Assembly (NCBI RefSeq): GCF_009711345.1 | Contig: NZ_SMMA01000048.1 | Span: forward strand, 1 to 64,000 | Direction: 5' to 3' | Source: Pseudovibrio flavus | GTDB lineage: Bacteria > Pseudomonadota > Alphaproteobacteria > Rhizobiales > Stappiaceae | DNA: 64,000 nt | Program-made: the position numbers and the translations under genes | Shown here: one piece after another, positions 7,251 through 14,512 of the stretch | Layout: each line of letters begins with the position of its first letter | Numbering within the stretch: the first letter of the stretch is position 1 | Notes under the pieces: generated by a model | Database searches by the model: none | What the model was told of the DNA's origin: nothing | The model's input: the letters and a program-made list of their open reading frames with translations, nothing else

Positions 7251-9485
7251 ATGAGTGATACAGTAACCCGGGGCCTCCAAGAGGCTGAAGACGTTCTGGT
7301 AACCCACGCAACTAGCGAATTTGACGTGTTGCGGCTCAAGGCCATCCAAGGTCTGGGCGCTCTTAAGGCAAGCTCTCAACTCTCCGTTTTTATTGAGGCT
7401 TTGAAGGATGAGGACGAGGATGTCCGCGTCGATGCGGCCACCGCCCTTGGTGCGCTTGGCCTGCAAGATGCGATTGTGCCTCTTCTTGAGAACCTTCAGT
7501 TTGACCCTTGCGCGGATGTAAAGCTGGCTTGCGCCAAGTCTTTGACCGAGTTGGAGGCTGCTGAGGCGAAACCGCTGTTTAGAGAACTAGCGGTTGGGCG
7601 CGGTGAGAGCATCCAGTGGGATGACGGGGAATACTATCAGGACGACTGGGACGGTTGGCTGGACATTCAGATCGAGGCGATCCGAGGTCTTGGGCACTTG
7701 CGCGATGTGGAGGCTATTCCACTTCTCATGCAGGCGCTTGATGATCCAGAGGCGCAGAACCTAGACGCCGCCGTTTGTGAAGCGCTGGGACACATTGGAG
7801 CAGCAGCACTTGGCGCGCTTGGGCAGATTGCTGAATCCTCCGCCCGCATTCGTAGACACAACGCTTATCTCTTTATTTCCCGCATTCGCGGAAACCACTC
7901 CAACCTGCTGATGAAGCGGGCGATGAATGATGATGATCCTGCAATCCGTCAGCTTGCCTTTGAAACTATGGTGGAGCGCAAGCCAGATATCCGCCTCTAT
8001 GAAAAGGCGATTTCAGACGAGAGTCCAAGGGTTCGAGCTGCTGTTTTCAAGCTGTTAAAGCTGGAAGAATGGCAGTTGATGAACATCGTAATGAAGGATC
8101 CAAGTCCTGTTGTTCAGCTTGCTCTTATTAGCCGCTTTGATCGCAAAACCCTGATCGACAACAAGCAGGATGTTAGCTTTCGCTTGCTGGACCTTTTGAT
8201 GGAAGCAGAAGACGGCGAAGTAAGAGCGCAAGCCTTTGGTACTCTAGTTGCCAGAGCACCAAACCTCATGAAAAGCCAGCTTGAGACATTGTTTGCCGAA
8301 GAAAACGGTCATGATCCTGATGTGGAGCGCAGACAGTGGGCGGCTGTTGATGGTCTTGCCGTTTCTAGCGACGAGATCGCGACTGACTGGCTTCAGGTTG
8401 CTTGCCATAGCTCTAGCCGCTCAGTTCGGCTGAAGGCATTGGCAGCTCTGGGCGGAGTTCTTGGTGATGAGGACCTTAATCCGATCAAACGGCTAGCGGC
8501 TTTAGAAGTGCTTTTGGAACTGTGCGGCGCTGATGTCGATGAAGCCTTTGATGAGCCGGAAAAACAAGCGGGCGATGAAGCTCATCCGCTTGACCAGCGA
8601 GACGCGCTAAAAGCTGCTGGTCTTGATATTGGTGATGCACCATTGGATGAGGCAACCGGACCGACTTCCAGTCTAGGCGCCATTCTTGGACATGACGAAA
8701 CCGCTGATGATCTCTTGAAGGAGGCAGAGGATGAGGAAGCGTCAGTTCTGCTAACGCCGTCCGAGCAAGCCCTTCTTTCCCGAGCTACGCGCAACATATC
8801 CCGCCGCAAGATCGATCTGGATGGGGATGAGGATAAGCTTAGCGAGGAGACGAGGATAACCGCTATCCATCTTCTGGGTGAGCAAGCAGGCGTTCAAAAG
8901 GTGCTTTGCGAGCTGTGTCTTGATGATGCTTGGGAAATCAAGATCGCAGCGCTTTCAGCTTTGGTGAACAACGTAGAGCGCTATGGAGCTGACAACAAAG
9001 CCGAAAACCTGAGTTCGGTGCTGCTTCAAGCGCTGCATTCTGCCAACGCTCAGGTACGGCTTTTTGGTCTTCGGCTTGTGGCAAAGCTGGATGGGCAAGC
9101 GCAAAGCTTTACCGATAGCATTGTGGCGCTGCTGGGGGATAGCGAAGCGTTTGTTCGGGCAGAAGCGATGATTGCCGCCAGCTCCTTGGACATGGATAGC
9201 GCTTTGGTGGTTGAGAAGCTGCAAGATGCTTCTCCGCTTGTTCGCCAGCGGGCAATGGCGCTTTTGAGCCAGATTGACCCATTGCTGTCTGCCGAAAAGC
9301 TGTTCGGGTTCCTGCTTGAAAATCCGGAGCAGTCTGTGAAGGCTTATTTGGATAGTGAAGGACGTACGCGGGAGATTCTAGGCTCGGCGCTGTGTAACAC
9401 ATTGCGGGACAGAGAGCATAAAGATGCATGGCCCGTCGCGCTTTCCGCTTTGTCTGGCCTTTATGCCCAAGGCGTGCCTGCTTAG
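7251..9485 (+). CDS. Large HEAT-repeat protein linked to the iodate-reductase-like operon
   Basis: This is a 744-residue cytosolic protein built almost entirely of HEAT-like helical repeats. The recurrent pattern is xxVRxxAxxALGxLG, for example in the first 150 residues, then about 250-420 and 560-740. An acidic, low-complexity stretch lies at roughly residues 450-550. It has no signal peptide and no catalytic motif. I start at the ATG at 7251 (MSDTVTRGL), because the in-frame extension upstream runs through the hairpin and encodes unlike sequence. It follows idrA by about 150 bases on the same strand and precedes a strong terminator, so it probably belongs to the operon. HEAT proteins are scaffolds. 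A role in assembly, cofactor loading or quality control of the molybdoenzyme before Tat export is a hypothesis, not shown by sequence. Confidence 0.75.
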   Translation: MSDTVTRGLQEAEDVLVTHATSEFDVLRLKAIQGLGALKASSQLSVFIEALKDEDEDVRVDAATALGALGLQDAIVPLLENLQFDPCADVKLACAKSLTELEAAEAKPLFRELAVGRGESIQWDDGEYYQDDWDGWLDIQIEAIRGLGHLRDVEAIPLLMQALDDPEAQNLDAAVCEALGHIGAAALGALGQIAESSARIRRHNAYLFISRIRGNHSNLLMKRAMNDDDPAIRQLAFETMVERKPDIRLYEKAISDESPRVRAAVFKLLKLEEWQLMNIVMKDPSPVVQLALISRFDRKTLIDNKQDVSFRLLDLLMEAEDGEVRAQAFGTLVARAPNLMKSQLETLFAEENGHDPDVERRQWAAVDGLAVSSDEIATDWLQVACHSSSRSVRLKALAALGGVLGDEDLNPIKRLAALEVLLELCGADVDEAFDEPEKQAGDEAHPLDQRDALKAAGLDIGDAPLDEATGPTSSLGAILGHDETADDLLKEAEDEEASVLLTPSEQALLSRATRNISRRKIDLDGDEDKLSEETRITAIHLLGEQAGVQKVLCELCLDDAWEIKIAALSALVNNVERYGADNKAENLSSVLLQALHSANAQVRLFGLRLVAKLDGQAQSFTDSIVALLGDSEAFVRAEAMIAASSLDMDSALVVEKLQDASPLVRQRAMALLSQIDPLLSAEKLFGFLLENPEQSVKAYLDSEGRTREILGSALCNTLRDREHKDAWPVALSALSGLYAQGVPA

Positions 9486-9503
9486 GTCCGTTGGAAACAT
9501 AAT

Positions 9504-9524
9504 AGGCGGGCCGGTGGCCCGCCT
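9504..9524. other. GC-rich stem-loop after the HEAT-repeat gene
   Basis: AGGCGGGCC and GGCCCGCCT form a 9-bp perfect stem with a 3-base loop, 18 bases after the stop codon. It lacks a T-run and so may protect the transcript end. A better terminator follows at 9561. Confidence 0.5.
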
Positions 9525-9560
9525 GATTGCCGCAATCTATTGAAATCAAATATACTTTGG

Positions 9561-9597
9561 ACGGGCATGCTGCGCGCGCATGCCCGTTTTGTTTTTC
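9561..9597 (+). terminator. Intrinsic terminator of the idr-like operon
   Basis: ACGGGCATGC (9561-9570) pairs with GCATGCCCGT (9578-9587), followed by a T-rich tail TTTGTTTTT. It lies between the end of the HEAT-repeat gene and the convergent znuA. Confidence 0.75.
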
Positions 9598-9651
9598 GTT
9601 TCTGTTCTCGAAGCGCTTTTGGTCGCTCAGTGAGAGCCAGATGTCCGCGTT

Positions 9652-10722
9652 TTATTTCAGGCACTGCGAGAACGATGTTGCCATGTTCTGCAGCAGCTGC
9701 TCGTAAAGCGCAGGCCCTTCTTCAAGCTCGGCCCCGATTGGATCGATGATGCCAATCTTTGTGTCTGTGCCCGAAGCAACAAGATCGATATAGCGGGACT
9801 GGAATTGCGGCTCTGCGAAAATGCAGCTCGCGCCGGATTCTTTCAGCTTCTTTTGAATAGCGGCGATACGCTTTGCGCCAGGCTGAACTTCCGGGTTCAG
9901 TGTAATCGCACCGCTTGCAGGTACGTCGAACCGGTTTTCGAAATACTGATAGCCGTCATGGAATACAAAGTACGGCTTTGCCTCAAACGGGGCTAGTTCT
10001 GCATCAATAGAGGCTTCCAGTTTGGATAGACGCTCCAACGTTGCTTCTGCATTCTTGCTGTAGGTTTCAGCGTTTTGCGGATCTTCTTCGGAAAGAGTTT
10101 TAGCAACGGTTTTAACGATGGCTGCTGCGTTTTGCGGATCTAGCCAGATATGCCCGTCTACGCCTTCGTGCTTGTGGTGGCCGTGATCGTCATCATGGGT
10201 ATGGGCGTGGTGTTCTTCGTCGTGGTCGTCATGATGCTCATGACCTTCGTGCTCATGCCCATGGTGCGCTTCATGATCGTGATGTTCGTCATGGTCATGG
10301 CTCTCGTGATCGGCATGCTCTTCGTGTTCACCGCCGTGAGCGCTGTGATCATGGGCTTCGAAATTCTCGTCTTCTCGAAGGTTGAGCACTTGCAGGCCGG
10401 GAGCTTGCATCAACTCTACAACGCGTGCATCGGCACCGACTGTTTGCAGAGGCTTTGCCAGAAACGTCTCCAGTTCAGGTCCAACCCAGAAAATCACTTC
10501 CGCACCTTGGATTACCGCCGCTTGCGAAGGCTTCAGGCTCTGCGCGTGAGGGGAACCGGCTGCCTTCAAAATAAGTTCAGGCTCGCCCACACCTTGCATG
10601 ACCGATGCAACAAGCGAGTGGATTGGCTTGATGGAGGTTACGACATCGATCTGGGCGTAGGCAGATGTGGAGGCAAGCAGGGTGGCGGCTACCGCGGCGG
10701 TGCGGGTCATTCTGGTTAACAC
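9652..10722 (-). CDS. znuA: Zinc ABC transporter substrate-binding protein ZnuA
   Basis: This 356-residue periplasmic high-affinity zinc-binding protein belongs to the cluster A-I (ZnuA/TroA) family. A signal peptide of about 27 residues ends at AYA-Q. The mature start contains the family motif VTSIKPIHSLVASVM with a metal-ligand His. A long His/Asp/Glu-rich loop (about residues 125-195) is the usual Zn-chaperoning insertion, and further ligand regions include GHIWLDP and FVFHDGYQYF. The GTG at 10722 is preferred because AGAGG lies 5 bases upstream, whereas an ATG 12 bases further in is too far from it. The permease and ATPase genes (znuB, znuC) and zur are not adjacent, so they must be elsewhere. 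A Zur box lies in the promoter. Confidence 0.93.
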   Translation of the reverse strand: MLTRMTRTAAVAATLLASTSAYAQIDVVTSIKPIHSLVASVMQGVGEPELILKAAGSPHAQSLKPSQAAVIQGAEVIFWVGPELETFLAKPLQTVGADARVVELMQAPGLQVLNLREDENFEAHDHSAHGGEHEEHADHESHDHDEHHDHEAHHGHEHEGHEHHDDHDEEHHAHTHDDDHGHHKHEGVDGHIWLDPQNAAAIVKTVAKTLSEEDPQNAETYSKNAEATLERLSKLEASIDAELAPFEAKPYFVFHDGYQYFENRFDVPASGAITLNPEVQPGAKRIAAIQKKLKESGASCIFAEPQFQSRYIDLVASGTDTKIGIIDPIGAELEEGPALYEQLLQNMATSFSQCLK

Positions 10723-10747
10723 GGGGACCTCTTTGGTGGACTGATTC

Positions 10748-10762
10748 TGTTATAATATAACA
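10748..10762. promoter_or_regulatory. Zur box upstream of znuA
   Basis: TGTTATA-A-TATAACA is a perfect 7-bp inverted repeat around one central base, 26 bases upstream of the znuA GTG. It matches the alphaproteobacterial Zur operator type TGTTATAnTATAACA. Zinc-bound Zur would be expected to repress znuA here. Confidence 0.85.
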
Positions 10763-10934
10763 TAACAACTGTTAGCCGTGGTGAGGGGGCTCTGTCAATC
10801 TCTCCAACACCCAGATTGAGTCAATAATCTGAAAATAAAGCAATTTGCATTTGAATGGATGGATTTATTCTCTGTCCGCGCTTTGGCCATATCCTTGCTG
10901 TGCCTAAGAAAAACAGCTGCGAAGGAGGCCACCT

Positions 10935-11276
10935 ATGACACCCGCAGATCTTTTGTTGATGGACCAGATGCCGTTCTTCTTTTGGGTGAAAAGCTCGGAT
11001 GGCGTTTATATCTGGGCGAACAAAGCGTTGCACGATATGGCCGGAGAGGCGGTTGTTGGCAAAACAGACCATCAGCTGCCATGGGCGGAGAACGCCGATA
11101 AGCTGGTTGAGCACGACAACAAGGTTCTGAAAGAGGGCGCTATGGCGACGATGACGGAGTTTGTAAAGCAAACGCCGCGCGGTCCGCTTCGCCTGCATGT
11201 TTGCAAGTTCCCTTTGGAGTATGGCGGTGAGGTTTGTACCGCTGGCGTATCGTTCACCATCAATGATGCCGACTAG
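10935..11276 (+). CDS. Small single-PAS-domain protein
   Basis: This is a 113-residue cytosolic protein consisting of one PAS fold. Features include the opening FFFWVKSSDGVYIWAN, a G-K-T-D-H-Q-L-P-W stretch typical of PAS loops, and a C-terminal beta-strand segment. There is no attached kinase, GGDEF or HTH output domain, so it is a stand-alone sensor or binding module. The start ATG follows a strong AAGGAGG. It is about 210 bases from znuA, divergently transcribed, and is followed by an aldo/keto reductase gene on the same strand. Ligand and partner are unknown. Confidence 0.8.
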   Translation: MTPADLLLMDQMPFFFWVKSSDGVYIWANKALHDMAGEAVVGKTDHQLPWAENADKLVEHDNKVLKEGAMATMTEFVKQTPRGPLRLHVCKFPLEYGGEVCTAGVSFTINDAD

Positions 11277-11377
11277 GCAAATCCCAGCAGGTGTATTTGC
11301 TGGTTCGCTCTTGCCCTAATTGTAGACGAAACGTTTTCGCGCCTATGTTTTGCGATTGCATGAAGGGAGGCTCTTTT

Positions 11378-12211
11378 ATGAAAACGGTGGCGTTACCGTT
11401 AGGAGACAGCGTTCCAGCGCTTGGAATGGGAACTTGGTACGTTGGTGATGATCCGGCCAAACGGTCCGAGGAAATCGTCGTTCTGCGTGATGGCGTGGAA
11501 TGTGGGCTGAGAGTAATTGATACAGCGGAAATGTACGGCGATGGTCGGTCCGAGGAGCTTGTGGGAGAAGCGATCGCACCAATTCGTGATGAAGTTTTCG
11601 TTGTTTCTAAGGTTTATCCGTTCAACGCTGGGCGTCAAAAAGCGATACAAGCGTGTGAGCGTAGTTTGAAGCGCTTGGGTACGGATCGGATTGATTTGTA
11701 TCTGCTACACTGGCGCGGTTCTGTGCCGTTCGCTGAAACAATCGAGACATTTGAGCTGCTGAAAGAACAAGGGAAAATCGGCAGTTGGGGTGTTAGTAAT
11801 CTCGATATCTTCGACATGCGCGAGCTTACCGCGTGTTCTGGCGGCAATCATGTAGCGGTCAATCAAATCCTCTATAACCTGACCCGCCGCGGACCGGAGT
11901 TTGATCTGCTGCCATGGATGGAAAAGCGCGGCATTGCTGCGATGGCTTATTCTCCTATCGAGCAGGCCCGTTTGCTGAATGATCGTAGTTTCGTTCTGCT
12001 GGCAAAGCAGTATGGCTACACTCCGGCGCAGTTGGCGCTGGCCTTTGTGCTGGACCGTGATCAAACCCTTGCAATTCCCAAGACATCCAGCCTTGAGCAT
12101 TTGCGGGAGAACATAAAGGCAGCGGAGATTAAGCTGGAAGGTGAGCTGAAGGCCAAGCTGGAAGCTTTGTTCCCTGCGCCGACCTATGCTGAACCGCTAG
12201 AGATGCTCTAG
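11378..12211 (+). CDS. Aldo/keto reductase
   Basis: This 277-residue NADPH-dependent aldo/keto reductase has a single (beta/alpha)8 barrel. The catalytic tetrad is visible: Asp and Tyr in DTAEMYG, Lys in VSKVYP, and His in LLHW. The C-terminal nucleotide-binding loop IPKTSSLEHLREN contains the Lys-Ser/Arg pattern typical of 2'-phosphate recognition. The ATG at 11378 follows GGGAGG with good spacing. An in-frame upstream start at 11291 is rejected because its Cys-rich extension does not fit the family. It ends before a clear terminator. The natural carbonyl substrate cannot be deduced. Confidence 0.9.
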   Translation: MKTVALPLGDSVPALGMGTWYVGDDPAKRSEEIVVLRDGVECGLRVIDTAEMYGDGRSEELVGEAIAPIRDEVFVVSKVYPFNAGRQKAIQACERSLKRLGTDRIDLYLLHWRGSVPFAETIETFELLKEQGKIGSWGVSNLDIFDMRELTACSGGNHVAVNQILYNLTRRGPEFDLLPWMEKRGIAAMAYSPIEQARLLNDRSFVLLAKQYGYTPAQLALAFVLDRDQTLAIPKTSSLEHLRENIKAAEIKLEGELKAKLEALFPAPTYAEPLEML

Positions 12212-12228
12212 CTTACTGATTTAGAGAG

Positions 12229-12257
12229 AGGGGCAGCGCTCTAACGCAGCCCCTTTT
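12229..12257 (+). terminator. Terminator after the aldo/keto reductase gene
   Basis: AGGGGC-A-GCG and CGC-A-GCCCCT form a stem with a short loop, followed by TTTTC. It sits in the 53-base gap before the convergent beta-lactamase and may serve both strands. Confidence 0.65.
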
Positions 12258-12264
12258 CAAAACT

Positions 12265-13071
12265 TTACTTCACGCCGAGTTCGGTGAGGAGTTTATCTGC
12301 CAGTTCAGTGCGTAGTGGAAGCTGGTCAGCGTCGTCCATATCCATGTTGAGGGCGAAGGCGTAGGTGTTGTCGCCCTTGGCTACCCAGCCAACGAACCAG
12401 CCGATGCCAGGTTCTGATGCTGTACCCCAACCGGTTTTTCCGTGCAGGGTATAGTTATCTGTCTCCTGCAGAACGGTAATGTCTTGGACGGTTTTTTGAA
12501 CCTCAGGCTTTAGAGGCAGCTTTGTTTGGGAGAGCTTGCCAAGGAAAAGCGCCTGTTCATTGGCGCTGACTTCAAGCGGACCATCAAGCCAGAAGCGATC
12601 GACCTCTGGCCCTGTGTCGGCATTGCCGTAGTTCAGCTCTGCAAGCCAGTGCTGATAAGTTTCCAAGCCGGTCTTTTTGGCCACTTCCTGATAAACAGGC
12701 ACGTTGGAAACCTGCATGCCGCGACCAATGCCCATCGGCTCGGCCCAAACTTCAAGAAAGACTTCCTGATCGCCAATAGGAACGACCTCGTTCACGTCGG
12801 TAACGTTTCCGGTCTCAAGGGCAATCAAGGCATTGGCAATTTTGAAGCTTGAGGCAGGCACAAAACGCTCGGCAGCGCGTTCGCTGTTTACAACGGTCAG
12901 CTCGTTCTTGTCGGTGTCCAGCATAGAGAAGGTGCCAACAACGCCCGCTTGGGAGAAAATAGTCTCCAGATCGTTGCGTTCAATAATTGTTGGTTCGCTG
13001 GCATGGGCGGCGCCTGAGAAAAGAAGTGATAGCGCGCCCAAAGTAAGCGCTGCGCGAATTGTTGTTTTCAT
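12265..13071 (-). CDS. Class D (OXA-type) beta-lactamase
   Basis: This 268-residue periplasmic serine beta-lactamase has a signal peptide of about 25 residues (cut after AAHA). All class D motifs are present in order: S74-S-F-K77 (active-site Ser and carboxylatable Lys), S122-N-V124, Y148-G-N150, the FWLDGPLEVSANEQ omega region with W161, and K212-T-G214. It should hydrolyse penicillins. Any wider spectrum cannot be read from sequence. The ATG at 13071 is chosen because it opens directly into a Lys-positive signal peptide. The upstream in-frame extension is not signal-like. There are no mobile elements beside it, so it looks like a resident chromosomal gene. No AmpR or BlaR type regulator is adjacent. 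Palindromes in its upstream region may be control sites. Confidence 0.93.
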   Translation of the reverse strand: MKTTIRAALTLGALSLLFSGAAHASEPTIIERNDLETIFSQAGVVGTFSMLDTDKNELTVVNSERAAERFVPASSFKIANALIALETGNVTDVNEVVPIGDQEVFLEVWAEPMGIGRGMQVSNVPVYQEVAKKTGLETYQHWLAELNYGNADTGPEVDRFWLDGPLEVSANEQALFLGKLSQTKLPLKPEVQKTVQDITVLQETDNYTLHGKTGWGTASEPGIGWFVGWVAKGDNTYAFALNMDMDDADQLPLRTELADKLLTELGVK

Positions 13072-13475
13072 ATGTATCTCACAGTTCATTGCGGCTGGCG
13101 CTTTTTGCCCTTCTTTACGGCTTAGATGCGGCACTACTGCGACTTTCCAAGGAATAGGTATGGGCTGAGTGAGCGTGTTTTCGCGGCTGTGGACGAAAAG
13201 TACTTATGCATAAGTCACTTAAGTCGGGCCTGTGAATATCCTCTTTTGACGGGGGTATTTGGATATTGAGTCGGGATTGTGAAATTACAAATCGGCATAG
13301 GTATCGATACGTAATATTTTAACACTTGAATAATTGAAGCAACTAAAATGAGTTAATCTAATGAAATACGACAGAATATTCTATTAATCGCGCTTGAGAT
13401 CAGCGGCTTTTGGAATATGATCGCGCAAGTTTTTAAGTCTACTGATTACTCAGATCATTCTGTGGGGGATCTAAA
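13072..13475. promoter_or_regulatory. 404-bp divergent promoter region with palindromes
   Basis: This gap lies between the beta-lactamase and the TAXI transporter, which are divergent, so it holds both promoters. Visible elements are ACTTATGCATAAGT, a 14-bp perfect palindrome at 13202-13215, then ACTTAAGT at 13217-13224, and GTATCGATAC at 13301-13310. The 3' part is AT-rich (about 13310-13390). No coding frame was found. None of the palindromes matches an operator I can name. Confidence 0.4.
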
Positions 13476-14429
13476 ATGAAACTTGTCAAAACTACCCTTC
13501 TTGCTGCAGCAGCTGTTGCTTTTTCTGCAACTGCATTTGCAGGTGAGCGGGTAACCTATAAAGCGGCAAAGACTTCGACCTCCTATTTCCAGATGGCTGT
13601 ACAGGTATCAGAGGCAGTTCGCGCAGCGACCAATGGCGAAGTAATTGTGACTGTTGAAGAAAGTCAGGGTTCGGTTCAGAATGTCATGGAAGCTGCAGTG
13701 CGTCCTGGCAACTATATGTTTACGACGCCACCTGCCTTGGTCCCTGCTGCACAGAACGGAAAAGGTCCATTCAAAGGCCGCGAAAATCCGCGCTTTGACG
13801 AAATCCGCTCCATGTTCCCAATTCCGGGTCTTTCTATGCACTTCGTTGTGCGCTCCGACCGTGACATTAAGAGCTTTGATGACCTGGCCGGTAAGAAGGT
13901 CCTGATTGGTAAGGGTACATACGGTGCGCGTGAAGCTGCACGTTATCTCGATCTGTTTGGCGTGAAAGACAAAGTCGAAATCATCGACGTTGAACTTTCC
14001 AACGCAGTGCCTGCACTGAAGAACGGCCAGATCGACGCATTCGCGACCTCTTCTTCTTTCCCTGCTCCAAACGTGATGGAAGCGTCTGCTGGTTCCGACG
14101 TCAGCTTCCTTTCCTTGAGCGATGAGCAGATTGCACAGACTGGCAGCGCTAAGGCTGTTATTCCGGCAAACACCTATTCCAATCAGGAAGAAGCGATCAA
14201 CACCACCACTTTGCCTGTGATCGTTTACGCGACCACACAGATGAGCGAAGACACCGCCTACACCATTACAAAAGCTTTCTGGGACCAGAAGGCAGCCATG
14301 GCTGAAAACGCTGCATGGTGGGCCGGTATCACCACCGAGGATCTTGGTAACATCAAGACCAAGATGCACCCGGGCGCTCTGAAATATTATGACGAAGTGG
14401 GTGTAGAGATCCCTGCCGCGCTTCGTTAA
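13476..14429 (+). CDS. TAXI-family TRAP transporter solute-binding protein
   Basis: This 317-residue periplasmic binding protein belongs to the TAXI type of tripartite transporters. It has a 22-residue signal peptide (ending SATAFA-G) followed by the TAXI fold. Recognisable segments are TSTSYFQMAVQVSEAV at the mature N-terminus, SQGSVQNVMEA, and FDDLAGKKVLIGKGTYGAREAARYL. The substrate is unknown, and TAXI proteins often bind small acids such as glutamate or 2-oxoglutarate. It is followed by its fused membrane subunit, with an intrinsic terminator in between. Binding protein in excess over permease is usual for these systems. The start ATG follows GGGGGA. Confidence 0.9.
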   Translation: MKLVKTTLLAAAAVAFSATAFAGERVTYKAAKTSTSYFQMAVQVSEAVRAATNGEVIVTVEESQGSVQNVMEAAVRPGNYMFTTPPALVPAAQNGKGPFKGRENPRFDEIRSMFPIPGLSMHFVVRSDRDIKSFDDLAGKKVLIGKGTYGAREAARYLDLFGVKDKVEIIDVELSNAVPALKNGQIDAFATSSSFPAPNVMEASAGSDVSFLSLSDEQIAQTGSAKAVIPANTYSNQEEAINTTTLPVIVYATTQMSEDTAYTITKAFWDQKAAMAENAAWWAGITTEDLGNIKTKMHPGALKYYDEVGVEIPAALR

Positions 14430-14464
14430 TCAGGCTACTTCCTAGCTAAAAAGTTAACCAAAAA

Positions 14465-14500
14465 GGCCCGGGCAGATGACGCTCGGGCCCTTCTTCTTTT
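14465..14500 (+). terminator. Terminator or attenuator between TAXI binding protein and permease
   Basis: GGCCCGGGC (14465-14473) pairs with GCTCGGGCC (14481-14489), with one G-T wobble, and is followed by a T-rich tail CTTCTTCTTTT. It lies in the 83-base gap before the permease GTG. Partial read-through would give more binding protein than permease. Confidence 0.7.
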
Positions 14501-14512
14501 CGGGACTATACC

